A stretch of DNA of 64,000 nucleotides from Lanius collurio (GCA_020086605.1 JACBWW010000017.1:14437559-14501558); one strand, 5' to 3'. Positions 28,601 through 38,514 are shown, numbered from the stretch's first letter. The notes: generated from the sequence alone by a model not told the origin. Made by a program: numbers and translations.

Positions 28601-31600
28601 TCCACAACAGCTTTATAATCCATTTGCTAGTGAACCGTGCCTGCCCTTCCTGGTTACAAGACAGCAATGTGAGAGGACACTGGAGATCTATGCTCAATCT
28701 CAGGACAAGACATAATTAAAATGGAGGAAGTATTTTTTATTGAGGGATTGGACTTAATTTACTACCAACAGTCCAAAAAATAGATTAACTGAAATCAACT
28801 CCTTCTCTTGTGCTACACTGCAAAGTTACAGTCTAGTCTTCTGGAAGATTGCAGGAGTATCTACATTAACAATTTAAAGGGTTATTCTTTTAGTATAAAC
28901 ATAAAAGTCATAAACATCTACCCTCTTGCAGTGTGGCGTATTTTACTGGGGACAGGAGGGAAGGAGCCAGCAAGAGTTTATGGTTCATAACTGTCTCCCA
29001 ACAGCCCTCATTCTCTCTTCACATATTCAGAATTTGATCTCATGCTGTCAGCCAAGCTTGCTGTATTAAGCAGAAGCTAAACATCTTTCAGAACCAAGTG
29101 ACCCCATGCCAACTGTCAAAGACTTCAGCTCTTCTCTCACAGCTTCAGCAGGGTTGGTAATTTACATCAGTATAACTGGCATATAAATATATAATTTTAA
29201 AATGAAACATAAATTAAAATGAAATTTAAATTTAACCAGATTCATCAGAGCAAGAACACTACCAGTGTATACCAATTTGAGTGACTCATATCAAATAACA
29301 TGGAATAAGTAGGAGACAACTTAGGAAATTATGTGCTACATAAATTTGAGCCTTTGTTAAACAGTTATTTGTCTCTTGAGTACCTTGAACATGACATTTA
29401 GATATAGATTATACAGGGACCTTTGAAAGATTGGAATCTTGGGAGACTTGTTAGACTCCCAAGTCATATAGAAAAAAGTTTGATAAAGGAGGCTGAGCAA
29501 TCTCCAATGAATCACCTGCACAGAAATACTGATGCAAGAAATTTGTGTAAAAATAACTGAAAAAAGCTAAGAAGTTCTTTTCATTGAAAACTGAAGCTTA
29601 AAATAACTACATGGGTACAGAAGTCTCCAACTGTAACATATAAAAGAGAATTTTTTCGCAACTGAAGATCTGTTGCTCATAAAAAGCATATCTATATTAT
29701 ATTTCAAACAAGCTCTATTAAACAGTGAATATAAAACTCTTCAACAAAATGATAAAAGTTTCCTTCATGCAAACGACAACACTTCTTTATTTCTGCAAGT
29801 ACAGGTTGGATACATATTTCAGAAAACCCCCAAAACTTCAACAGACACCTTTGAGAAGAAAGTAATTTCAACGCTGAGAAACTAAAGAATTGTCAACTAC
29901 TATCAAAATCTAAGCAGTGCAAAACAAAGCTCATTGCAAAAAGACTAACCTTTTGATGCAAATTTATATAGAGCATCACATGCTTTGGCCAAAACTTCGT
30001 TTTCAGGAGAACTAAGCATTAGAACAACTGTTTCTGGTGCTTTGCTTTCAATCAATAAAGGATCAAACTACAAAAAAAAAAAAAAAAAAAGGAGAGAAAA
30101 GTTTGATTTATACTGAGTCTTCCTGTGTGCTGTAATAGACTACCACATTTCATTAAAAATAAAATAAAATCTTGCTTTATATCTACACTGAATAAGAAAT
30201 ATTAATGAGGTGCTATTTGCTTGGGAAAATCCAATTTGTTTTAATACCAATTAGAGACACTGTTGAAAAATAAGAAAGAAAAATTGACAAATTGACTTCC
30301 AAATAAATATAATCATGACTTCATCGCATACAAAGATTTTGGGTAAACCTTGACACTTCCCTGCAAATCTAGAAAGTTTTGAAGATAACAAACTCTGTAA
30401 TTGTTACACATATAAGAGCATTCCAAGGCTTCAGAAAGAGACATGAGAAGTTTCTTTGGAGGAGCTGTGCACAGAGCCTGTGAACTCAGGTGGTGTACAG
30501 GAAAGAGGATTTTGGTTACTCTGTGGCAATATCATCTTGTGGTTGCTTAAAAAAATTAAAGAACACTTTCTGTTACTTTGTCAACTCAGTTCACCAGCTC
30601 ACCATGATCCTGTACTAGATGAAGTATTTCCAAGATATGATTCCTGCTCACCCAACTAGAAATTATACAAAGGTTTCATTTCCATTTCTGAGCTCTTCCA
30701 TGCAGAAAGAAATCTTCCAACAAATCAGACAGTTTTCACCCTGTTAATAGACTCCTTAAGACTAATACCACTTGAGCAAGAGAATCTTTTAAAAAAGCCT
30801 TTTGTTTCTCAAGAATACTCAAGGAATTCTGAAAATGCTACTCATTAAAAAGTTTTAAGCTTCCTTAGATTTCAAGCAATTAATTAGTATGGAAAGACTG
30901 TCTTCTATCCTCACACTTCTGGCCTCTACAGTATCCGTGTTACATATAGAAATTACTAGATACTGGAGTCATGCAGTTTCTCAAAAACAATGCATTTGTC
31001 TTTAAAATAGACCAGATTATTAGACAGCAATATGAATTAATTAAAAATATTATTACAGTAAATATACATATGTATTTACAGATGTCAATTATTTGTTTTA
31101 CGTCATTAAAAAAACTTCTAATATCAAAGGCACATTTTGCTGAAAAATCAAGGTATGAAGAGACATACAAATCAGTTACCAACCAAGGAAATTATGGGGA
31201 GCAAATCTTAAAAAACATGAGTATGCTAGAAGAAAAATCAACACAGAAAAGGGTTTTTTCTTCTCCCTTCTCTAACTTGCTCAAAAATAAGGCAAAATAT
31301 GATACAAGACTTCTAAATTCATGTTTTTGATACGTTTTTAAATCTAAGTAATTTCAACACCTTCCATGAGACAGATCACACAATTTAGCAGGCAGCAAGC
31401 TCAACATACAAGTTGCATTAAGAGGCGGCCTGCCAAATGTGCTCAACTGGTCTACCTAGCTTCAATCAAGTCTGAAAATCTGAAGACACTGTCCAATTTC
31501 ATGCTTGCTGTGACAAGCTGGAGGCAGGGTCAGGTCATGGAACAAAGCCCCTTTCTAAAAGAAATACAATCAGCTTACTGTTCCATATGTCATTTTGCCT

Positions 31601-34600
31601 AATAATGACTCTGCAACTGGAATTAAATCAAATAATACTATGGTGGTGCAGGTTACAAATTAATCTTAACGATGGGCCTAAAATGATGGAATTATTTATA
31701 GGAATTTTCTTTTTTGATAGTAAGGAGGCAAAAAAATTCAGCTTATCACAGCTTAGTCTACCTACGGGAGAATTTAGAGGTGACTGGAAGTCCCTTTAGC
31801 CTCCTCCATATTTCTCTACTTCTGCTCATTTGGGTCTTTGCATGGACAGAACATGATCCTCCCAGTAAGTACTATTATTTAAACACAAACATATCTCCTG
31901 AGTCTGGTCAAATACTTGGTGATGGGATAAAACTCCGAGTTTTAGAGAAGGCTGTTAGCTCTTCAGAGAAAAATAAACATCAGTATTGATGTTCAATAAG
32001 AAATTAAAGATGAAATAAGAGTTTTAAATCTCAGTTAGTTACACATTAATCTAACACCAAAGTCACAATTGCATTGCTCCATTTTCACTGTTTCTCATGT
32101 TTACAATTGATTGTATAAATCCCAACTCAATGAAAATTCCTAGGATTTAATGACAAGTTGGCACATGAGCACAGTGAAATTAGTCTAATCTCTACCCATT
32201 TGATTAGACATTAGATTTGCTATTACCGTCTGAAATTTTCAATGGGTACTTTCCTATTAAAAGCACTTTTGTTCTGAAAACACAGTAAAAATAGCCACTG
32301 AAATCGATGTATGTTTAAGAAGTCAGAGGCCTGAGCAGGTGAGTGACTGAGGAAGAATTTCTTTCCTGTGTGGTGACTGTGCACGGGGACAGTTTGCCCA
32401 GAGAGGTTGGGGAGTCTCTCTCATTGGAAATATCCAAGAACCATCTGGATGTACTCCTGTGCAATGTGCACTAGGATGGTCCTGCTTGAGCAGGGAGGTT
32501 GGACCATTTGACCACTGTGGTCCCTTCCAACCTTAACCATTCTGTGCTTCTGTGATTTGCAAAGAAGTAATGTTGTTCCTCAAAACTATCACAGAACTGG
32601 TTATGACTTCTCATCAGAATCCCAATATATCTACTGTTCCACCTTTTTTTTTTTTTTTTACCCAAGCCTTGCATCTAAATCTTCATACATCATTGCAGAC
32701 TCTTCCTGTAATGGCACATACAGGACATAATGTGCTAGAATAATATACTTGAAGTTACAAACAACCAAATTAAACACAGAATTTAACTAATTTATCAGCA
32801 ACAGCGTTTCCAACATTCAGTTTGTATTAAGAAAAAAGCAAGTTAAATGAATAAGAAAGCTATAAATCAAATGCTTCTATGTGTCTTTGATCTTGATTTT
32901 TGTGTACGCTTTACTTCAAAGCCATTAGAAACTGAAGAGTATTTGGGGTTTAGTTTTGGTTTTTTAGGGTTTTTTTTTCTTTGTTTGGGCTTTTTTTGTT
33001 GGTTGGTGGTGGTGTTGTTGGTTTGGGGTTTTTTTTTGGGGGGGGGGGGTTGGTGTTTGAGGGTTTTTTGCTTCCATCAACTTAATTTAGTTGAAATTGA
33101 ATGTAATACAGAACATGCTTCCAGTCAGACCAAAGACCCACCTTGCCCAGCATCCTGTCTCTGACAAAGGCCAGGTAACAGGTGTGGGCAAAGAAACTAT
33201 TAAATTTTACTTATGTTCCCTCTCAGATACCAGCATTCTGCAACCTAGAGACCTGGAGAGCCCAATGATTTTATCTCTGTGTTCAAAAAGTCCAAGAAAA
33301 ATTTGGTATATAATTTTTGAAGCCATCTGTATTTTAACACCCTTAATATTCTGAGATACCAATATCAGAGTTAAAGGGCCATAAAATAACTGTGCCTCTT
33401 CTATGTTTTAAAAATACCACCTGATAATTTTATTTATCCTCCACAGTTCATTCACTGTAAGAAAAAGTGAAATAAATTGCACTCATTTGCCTTCCCTGTA
33501 TATTCATAATTTTGTAAGTTTCCATGATACTCCATGATAGGGATTCCTTCTGGGAATGAAGAAACCTATTCCCTTTGATCTTTCCTAAAACAGAAGCCAC
33601 TCTGTCTGTTCTTGTTTCTTTCTTAGCTCATTCTTAGTTCATTCTGTTGTCTTTCTATAGTTCAGCTGTATCTCTTTGAGATGGAAACACCAGAAATGTT
33701 AATAGCATTCATGTGCATGTATAATGCATTTGCTAGTAACATGATGTTTTCTCTTTCATTCCTGGTATTTAAAATTTTGCACTTACTCACTTTTTCCTAC
33801 TTAGGAACTGGATGCCATTTTCATGAAAATATCCACATTAATTCTGATATGCTGGATGACACAGTGGCAGAATAAAACCCCATGACTAGCAACTTCTCTC
33901 CGTTATGAAATATCAACAATAACTTGTTTTCTCACCTTTGCTTCCTATTTTATAACCAGACATTATTGCTAGGAGAGGAAATTCTTTTTATCTGTTCTTG
34001 TTTATGCGAGTGAAAAGTCTGGTCTGAAAACTTTTGGAAAAGCTAAGTAACTGTATCAATCAGAACACCATTATCCACTTGCTCACTGACTCCTCCAAAG
34101 AACTCAAATGGATTTTGTAGCTCAAATTTTCCTCTACACAAGCACTATTGATTCTTCCTCATTACTGTCATATTTATCCATGGGCTTGGTTATGGTTTTG
34201 GTTTTTTCCCAGAACTATTTTTACCAATTAACACAGCACAGAAGATAAACTTCCTGTAATTATTGCTGTATTTCCTTTTGAAAATGAAATTTTCTACCTT
34301 CCATTCTTCTAGTGTCCCATTCTCAGATCTTAGCAATTTTTTCATTTAGCACAAGACCTGGGCAAATACTATTTATTCCTATTTCGCAATTTTATCGCAT
34401 TTATTTTAGTGATTAACACATTGCTTTGTTTTTTGACACAAAAATAAGTCATTTTGCTTTTCTTTCATGACTGAAATCACCTAATAGTGTCTTTCTAAGA
34501 AGCTTCTTGCCCCTAGTCAATTTGAAAAAGCTTTACTGCTAGTTTTTGTATCTCTGCTAGCTCTCTTCCAAAGTATTTTGATGCAAGGTAGCATTGATGA

Positions 34601-37600
34601 CATAGTGCTTTTACTTCTCTTTTGGGAGTGAAAGTATTTTTTTGTTTTCCCGTTTGGATGAAAATCCCACCTTTTGAAGGTTGTATTTATCTGCAATTAT
34701 TCTACTGTTTAATCATGATAAGTTGTTTTGGTTTTTTTTCATCCCTTAAATTTGATTTAAGGTCAGTTTTAACCTTGCACCTCTCACAGAATCTTTAGAA
34801 GCCCTACTGATATCTTTGATATTCTTAACCCCTTTTCCTTTACCTAGAAAAACAGAGTTAGTAGACACCTGGACATGCTAATTATTTCAGTTCTGTGATT
34901 GTCTGATCTTCTGTACTAACAATAAAACTGAAGATATTCCACTGAATCACAAATAGTTGATAATAGAAGGCACCTCCAAAGACAATCTGGTCCAACTGCC
35001 CTGTTCAGAGGAGGGGGAGTTAGAGCTCAGGGCTAGTGCAGTTTGATTTTGAGTATCTCCAAGGATGGAAACTCCACAAGCTCTCTGGACAAGCTATGCT
35101 CCATTACTGTTATGGTAAAAGAGGATTTTTTTGTCATGCTAAAATGGAAACCTGCATTTCCACTTGTGCCTACTGCCTCTCATCTTTTCACTGGGCACCA
35201 CTGAGCAGAGCCTGGCCTGACTTCTTTACTTCTTCCTATCAGCCATTTTCACATTGACAAGACCCCTCCATGCCTTTTCTCAAGACTGAGCAGTCCTAAC
35301 TGGCAGTCCCTCCTCCCATCACAAATGCTCCAAGACTTTGTTCCAGTAAGGCCTTGTTCCTCTTCTACCAGAGAACCCAGAAGAGGACACAGCACTCCAG
35401 GTATGGTCTCACCAACCAACAAAGAGTGGAAGACAAGAGTTCTCTCTCTCAAGTTGCTGGCAACACTCTGCCTAATGCCCAGGGTTTTGTTAGCTTTCTT
35501 TGTCCCAAGTTCATATTGCCAGTGCATGTCCACCAGAATCACCAGGTTCTTTCCTGTAAAGCTGCTTTCCAGCTGGTCATCACCCAGCCTGTACCGGATA
35601 TTCTTCTCCCAGATGCAGGACTTTGCCATTTCCCTTTATTGAACTTAATTAAATTGCCAATTTCCTATTTCTCTAGTTTGTTGAGGTGCCCCTGAAAGGC
35701 TGCACAACCATCTGGTCTGTCAATCACTCCTCTCAATTTCATATCTTCTGCAAACCTGCTGGGCGTGCACTTGGTCCCATCATTCAGGTCACTAATGAAG
35801 AGGTTAAACAGTACCTGCCCCAGGATCCAGCCCTGCAGCACACTAGTGCCTGACCTCTGACAGGATCTCATACTGCTGATCACAACCCTCTGAGCCTGTC
35901 AGTTCAGCTACTTTTCAGTTCATTTACACTATTTATTTTGTCTGTACTTCCCCAGTTTACCTATGAGGACATTACAAGAGACAGTATTTAAAGCCTCACT
36001 AAAGTCAAGTTAAATTAATATTTAGGCATTAATCAAAAGAAGATGTTTATGTGGAGACAGCTTCAGGAGCTGACTGTGCCAATTCATATATTCCACCTTC
36101 TAACACCAGTCTTGTGAATGCAGCCATTTTCAGAAATACTCAGGTATCTATAGCTTTCTTTAAGTGATAACACTTCAGTATTTTCTCTAGGGATAATCTC
36201 AGGCTCCCCTTTCAATGTCCATGACCTAGCTGAGGATCAAATAATTGTATTGTCGGGAACAAACCTAATGTAGATATCATGAAAAGTTCCTATCAATCTA
36301 TGTCAAAGATAGCATACTTAATCTGCCAAAATTACTGGTTTAGGTCATTCACATAGAGATAGAGGCTCAAAGCAGTATTTTTCCTGTTGGAGACCAATTC
36401 TCAGAACAGAGAATAGTAAAAGACAAATTATGAAAGGCAGAATAAACAGAGTCCTCAGGAATACTTTCTGAAACATATAAGAGGCTAGGCTAAGAGATGT
36501 GTTTCCCACCTGTTCCTAGAAATCTACAAAAAATTAGTGGTCATCTGCAGAACCATATATTCTCAGAGTACTCCACATGCACAAAGGCCCTCTTTTATAA
36601 GCCCATCTACATTATCTCAAGGTTTCTTTTCCAGGACTTTACATTTTCATAAACAGATTATCAATCACAAGATAATAGCTAATACATCTTTTATTTTGTC
36701 TGCATCTCATTTCCTGCCATCTGAAATATCCAGGTGAAATTTAAAGTTTTCGGATTTGATTTTACACAGTAATTATTAACAAAATTCTCATAATGGTCAG
36801 ATTTTCTTCATTAATAGTTACAATGATCAATTTTCATGTTTAATATGTAACATTCAGGATTTCTTTCTCCTGCTAGGACTGTCAGAATAGATATGCTAGC
36901 CTGAAGTATGATAAGGGTAAAAACTAAAAGCTGTAGATGCCATCTGGGATTCACTCTTTCCAATTCATTCCTTTTTGATAGTTTTACTGACTTTTTCTGT
37001 GTATTCACATGTTATTGTAGAACCTAGTAGGTTGCACCACATTTTTCTCTAGAAAATCTAATGGTATCTTTTTGATATAGAAATTGTGGTACTGTATCTA
37101 CTGATTTTCTAGCGATTTACTGTAAAAGTCAACTTTCATTACTTCAGTTCATATGCATGACTTAAATGTGTCGTCATGCCTATCAAACCTTTTCTTAGAC
37201 TGCAAAGATACTTAGTTCTAATTCTTCAGGCCTGTTTTAATTAGACTTATCCACATACACCTTCTTTGTGACTCTTGGGTTTCTGGGTTATTTTATACAG
37301 ATCTAAGTTATGTTGAGGTTTTATGCAATTTCCTTTCATAAGGATTTATTACTGCTTGAAGGTTATGAATTACACTGGTAATATTTACCCTTCCACACAA
37401 GAGCTAGGTAAACCTGATGTCAACTGCTATGTCTCAGTGACATCATGGCTATTGGATATTACTGTCTTAGTCAAAACTATGCTTATTTAATATTGAAATT
37501 GCAATGCAGTTTTTGCTGACTAACTTTTCCCTGACCTTTGAAAAAGCTCTTGCAGTACTACAACTCTTTAGACATAAATCCATTGTTTTATTTTTAAAAC

Positions 37601-38513
37601 AGTGTACTGAACTTTGCATTTAGTGGGACTAATTAAGGGAGTGGGACTCCCTCTGTGGGACTCGTTAAGGTCCCCATTGTCATTAATTTGATTATCTGAT
37701 ACAGAATTTATATTGTACTCTTTTCAAAGTTTCTGTATTTCTTTTACTTCTTTCTGAATAAAACAAACTTCAACAAATAGTTATATTTTGAACAATCAAC
37801 TTTTTGGGGTAATTCTTCGTACCTTGTTAACACAAACTCTTGAAAAATGTGCTAGTGTCAGACCCTTAACCTCTACCCTTTGAAAAAAAGGTCACACTAT
37901 CACCATTATTATATATTTGGCTTCAGCTCTTGTAGTTTTCACTGTACTTCCAATGACAACAGAAACCTAAACTGTCTCTTAAGATTGTATATATTTTCAA
38001 AAGAACCAGAGCATGTAGTATTATTCAAAATATTTGTCAAATTTAGTATTCAGTAAAACATTCTGCAGATCCATTTAGGCTTTTAACTCTTTCATCCTTA
38101 AAGAAAGAGAATGTCTTCATAGTTGAAAAGACAGGCAGATTTCAGGTTGCTCTTCTCATTTCTCCTTTGATTTTTACAAAGAGAAATCTAACACTGTTCT
38201 TCAAATAAAAAGAAGCCTGGATTGTTCCATACATAACTGTATTCAATGCCTGCCAAAGACAACAATCTCTACAAAGAACTACACATGCCCAGTCACTCTG
38301 GTTTGTATGCTGTCCAAGAAAAGCAGAAACAGAGTCATCTTTAAAAGCCATTTTTAGAATAATGTGGGTAAACTAGGAGAATAAGGAACTATGTAAGGAC
38401 TGGTAGAGCAGGGCCTGTAATTGTGTAATGTTTATTTTATAGCACATAGCAGTTTATAAACTTACCACATCCTTGGGTGGGGACTCTGTTTCCTTCTTTA
38501 TTTTTTTACCCAT
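325..38513 (-). CDS. ARMC3: ARMC3, armadillo repeat containing 3 (spliced, 12 coding exons, C-terminus off the left edge)
   Basis: Coding exons in transcript order: 38513-38466, 30067-29950, 27982-27857, 26778-26710, 26383-26208, 24884-24690, 24071-23888, 18645-18493, 18366-18261, 5399-5150, 3995-3859, 493-325. They join in phase for 1,731 nt (577 codons) with no stop, and every intron is GT-AG. The protein starts MGKKIKKETESPPKDV, then has armadillo repeats from about residue 55 to 515, with typical GGLEPLIRLL and GIPQLVQLL helix-3/turn motifs, then a segment containing FSEAAL and GYLSSSNI. This matches vertebrate ARMC3 without gaps that I can see. In mammals ARMC3 is mainly a testis and ciliated-cell protein linked to sperm flagellum assembly. 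Armadillo arrays act as protein-binding superhelices, with no catalytic residues expected. The C-terminal region after residue 577 is outside the window. Function in this species is inferred from the family. Confidence 0.96.
494..3858 (-). other. ARMC3 intron 12
   Basis: 3.4 kb. It contains the degenerate CR1 at about 1640-3215 and a short TG-rich stretch near 1272-1290. I see no exon in the rest. Confidence 0.9.
1640..3215 (+). mobile_element. Degenerate CR1 LINE (ORF2 part to 3' region)
   Basis: Sense-strand landmarks follow CR1 order: a 'gatgccttttttgcttcagt' block near 1988, 'tttgtcaagaatcaatcatg' near 2373, a 'tatgacctcacctgaagtac' block near 2753, 'ccagcactggaacaggtta' near 3045 and 'gaggtcccctcctgatctg' near 3180. 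The reading frame is broken throughout by stops and indels. The 5' boundary (about 1640-1930) is unclear. Confidence 0.7.
3859..3995 (-). CDS. ARMC3: ARMC3 exon 12, residues 476-520 (last armadillo repeat)
   Basis: The 137-nt exon encodes LRNAGGLGPLIKLLHSENEE, then VRRNACWAVMICASDELTAL and ELCSL. The acceptor is GATAG and the donor GG|GTGAGT, phase 2. Confidence 0.96.
3996..5149 (-). other. ARMC3 intron 11
   Basis: 1.15 kb. No repeat or gene recognised. Confidence 0.9.
5150..5399 (-). CDS. ARMC3: ARMC3 exon 11, residues 392-475 (two armadillo repeats)
   Basis: The 250-nt exon is the largest here. It encodes VVAEAEGIEPLMNTLNAQRD, GAIANAIAVLTNLSLQEPSR and VQSKAAFAVAAFGCDADART. The acceptor is CTAG and the donor GAG|GTAAAA, phase 0. 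It is more GC-rich than the surrounding intron. Confidence 0.97.
7636..7666. repeat. (CA)n microsatellite, about 15 units
   Basis: An uninterrupted AC/CA dinucleotide run in the 12.9-kb ARMC3 intron. It is likely to be length-variable. Confidence 0.97.
10414..10435. promoter_or_regulatory. Paired ATTATGCAT motifs (possible homeodomain/POU sites)
   Basis: ATTATGCAT occurs at 10414-10422 and 10427-10435, 13 bp apart, next to other TAATT and ATGCAT-like motifs (10380-10442). POU and homeodomain factors recognise such sequences. A regulatory role is only a possibility in this AT-rich intron. Confidence 0.2.
12685..12783. repeat. A-rich tract grading into (A/C)-rich low-complexity DNA
   Basis: A run of about 23 A followed by AAACAAACC- and AAACCCCC-like units, with no G until about 12788. 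On the minus strand it gives meaningless Phe/Gly/Leu/Val-rich open frames. Confidence 0.95.
13755..13788. repeat. Inverted repeat (hairpin) in the 12.9-kb intron
   Basis: Left arm TAGTGATATTACTACC and right arm GGTAGTAATCACTA pair over 14 bp with a 2-base bulge and a TAAT loop. A further direct copy of ATTACTACCTA lies just to the left (13746-13756). Confidence 0.85.
18261..18366 (-). CDS. ARMC3: ARMC3 exon 10, residues 357-391 (armadillo repeat)
   Basis: The 106-nt exon encodes GIPQLVQLLSSGNEEVKEAA and VTALSNLTTASPRNA. The acceptor is AAAG and the donor AAG|GTGAGT. It ends after two bases of a codon completed by exon 11, 12.9 kb away. Confidence 0.96.
18493..18645 (-). CDS. ARMC3: ARMC3 exon 9, residues 306-356
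   Basis: The 153-nt exon encodes AEIRKILHWEEVEKFLLNLL and VAASQAISAMCENIDSKSVL, the counterpart of the mammalian AASQAISAMCEN segment. The acceptor is AAAG and the donor CAGG|GTAAGT, a strong match. Only 126 nt of intron separates it from exon 10. Confidence 0.96.
18646..23887 (-). other. ARMC3 intron 8
   Basis: 5.2 kb, AT-rich, with one CR1 fragment (18799-18905). A non-repetitive, moderately GC-balanced stretch at about 23390-23650 shows no coding potential. Confidence 0.88.
18799..18905 (-). mobile_element. CR1 3'-end fragment
   Basis: The stretch 'gagctggaagggacccata' followed by 'aggatcgtgcaagtccaact' and 'cctgg' is the reverse complement of a CR1 3' end. It is in the ARMC3 intron between exons 8 and 9, in the same orientation as the gene. 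The right limit is approximate. Confidence 0.8.
23888..24071 (-). CDS. ARMC3: ARMC3 exon 8, residues 245-305 (armadillo repeat)
   Basis: The 184-nt exon encodes ELSDLHIETLAVLGNCLEDV, then LTGGLKKLLSFLEVSTVPG and IQKNAAKAITRAAYD. The acceptor is TTAG and the donor G|GTATGT. It ends with one base of the next codon. Confidence 0.97.
24072..24689 (-). other. ARMC3 intron 7
   Basis: 618 bp. Nothing else recognised. Confidence 0.9.
24690..24884 (-). CDS. ARMC3: ARMC3 exon 7, residues 180-244 (armadillo repeat)
   Basis: The 195-nt exon (65 codons) runs DFQNRAAVRELNVIPPLLGL, then YPVIQLLALQTLEVISKD, and ends NILENS. The acceptor is GCAG. Phase with the next exon (ELSDLH) forces the donor to be AGT|GTACGG, a weak match to the GTRAGT consensus. 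This is the least certain exon edge in the gene. Confidence 0.94.
24885..26207 (-). other. ARMC3 intron 6
   Basis: 1.3 kb. Nothing else recognised. A 128-codon minus-strand open frame at 25766-25380 has no recognisable content. Confidence 0.88.
26208..26383 (-). CDS. ARMC3: ARMC3 exon 6, residues 121-179 (armadillo repeats)
   Basis: The 176-nt exon starts with EDVVIHEFATLCLARMAVEY and includes the canonical repeat core VKIFEQGGLEPLIRLL followed by GSPDPDVQKNSVECLYLLVQ. The acceptor is CACAG and the donor CAG|GTAAAG. It ends in phase 0. Confidence 0.97.
26384..26709 (-). other. ARMC3 intron 5
   Basis: 326 bp. Nothing else recognised. Confidence 0.9.
26710..26778 (-). CDS. ARMC3: ARMC3 exon 5, residues 98-120
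   Basis: This short 69-nt exon encodes DVKKVLRELDVTNSLIPQLV, very close to the mammalian DVKKLLRELDV segment. The acceptor is GTAG and the donor GTACC. The phase (2 + 22 codons + 1) fits both neighbouring exons. Confidence 0.95.
26779..27856 (-). other. ARMC3 intron 4
   Basis: 1.08 kb. Nothing else recognised. Confidence 0.9.
27857..27982 (-). CDS. ARMC3: ARMC3 exon 4, residues 56-97 (first clear armadillo repeat)
   Basis: The 126-nt exon completes an Asp codon (G|AT). It encodes an armadillo repeat containing GALERLYKLLSHEDPIVRRN and then AVMVFGIMASN. The acceptor is CAG and the donor is GTAAGA; it leaves one base of the next codon. Confidence 0.96.
27983..29949 (-). other. ARMC3 intron 3
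   Basis: 1.97 kb, with a small hairpin at 29438. Nothing else recognised. Confidence 0.9.
29438..29463. repeat. Small hairpin
   Basis: Perfect 8-bp arms CTTGGGAG and CTCCCAAG with a 10-base loop, in the intron between exons 3 and 4. Confidence 0.85.
29950..30067 (-). CDS. ARMC3: ARMC3 exon 3, residues 17-55
   Basis: The 118-nt exon opens in phase 0 with FDPLLIESKAPETVVLML and ends KFASK plus one base, before donor GTTAG. It encodes the entry into the armadillo fold. The acceptor polypyrimidine tract is a run of 19 T on the coding strand (30090-30072) directly before GTAG. The length is not a multiple of three, so skipping it would shift the frame. Confidence 0.96.
32343..32560 (+). mobile_element. 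CR1 3'-end fragment
   Basis: It carries 'tttgcccagagaggttgggg', 'aagaaccatctggatgtact', 'cctgcttgagcagggaggtt' and 'cccttccaacct', ending in 'tctgtgcttctgtgatt', the CR1 3' octamer repeats. It is a 5'-truncated copy in ARMC3 intron 2, opposite to the gene. Confidence 0.9.
32941..33072. repeat. T/G-rich low-complexity tract
   Basis: A region made almost only of T and G (TTGGGGTTT, TTTTTGTTGG, a run of 11-12 G near 33040). It is the reverse complement in composition of the tract at 12685-12783. Confidence 0.95.
33091..34930 (-). mobile_element. Ancient CR1/L3-like LINE relic
   Basis: The left end holds 'cagaccaaagacccacc' and 'cagcatcctgtctctgac', typical of the 3' end of old sauropsid CR1/L3 elements read in reverse. 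Farther right, about 34020-34320, are degraded L3-style ORF2 blocks ('attcttcctcattactgtca', 'ttcttctagtgtcccattct'). Order and orientation agree with one long minus-strand copy. It is heavily mutated, and the middle part (33360-34000) is only weakly recognisable. Confidence 0.5.
34940..36010 (-). mobile_element. CR1 LINE, 3' region and ORF2 part
   Basis: Reverse-strand CR1 landmarks run in order: 'gtatctccaaggatggaaac' (about 35055), 'cactgggcaccactgagcag', 'acacagcactccaggtatgg' (about 35390), 'aggatccagccctgcagcac' (about 35821) and 'attacaagagacagtattta' near 35970. A minus-strand open stretch (35883-35665) contains GQVLFNLFISDLNDGTKC, the CR1 reverse-transcriptase segment, and then RFAED. 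Weak similarity may continue to about 36240. It abuts the older relic to its left. Confidence 0.85.
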
Positions 38514-38514
38514 T
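38466..38514 (-). CDS. ARMC3: ARMC3 exon 2 (start-codon exon), residues 1-16
   Basis: The ATG is at 38513-38511 and follows an acceptor TTTTAG with only one untranslated base (38514). The 48 coding bases give MGKKIKKETESPPKDV, the lysine-rich N-terminus known for ARMC3, and end in phase 0 at a GTAAG donor (38465-38461). Because almost no 5' UTR is present, a separate upstream exon must supply it. Confidence 0.95.

Larger units (their letters stand above)
30068..38465 (-). other. ARMC3 intron 2, 8.4 kb
   Basis: It contains the CR1 fragment at 32343, the T/G-rich tract at 32941, the ancient L3-like relic at 33091-34930 and the CR1 at 34940-36010. The stretch 36240-38465 is AT-rich and unassigned. 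Confidence 0.88.

Noticed and set aside
32847..33164. Open frame with a Phe/Leu/Gly-rich stretch
   Set aside because: It is a translation of the T/G-rich tract and the adjoining LINE relic.
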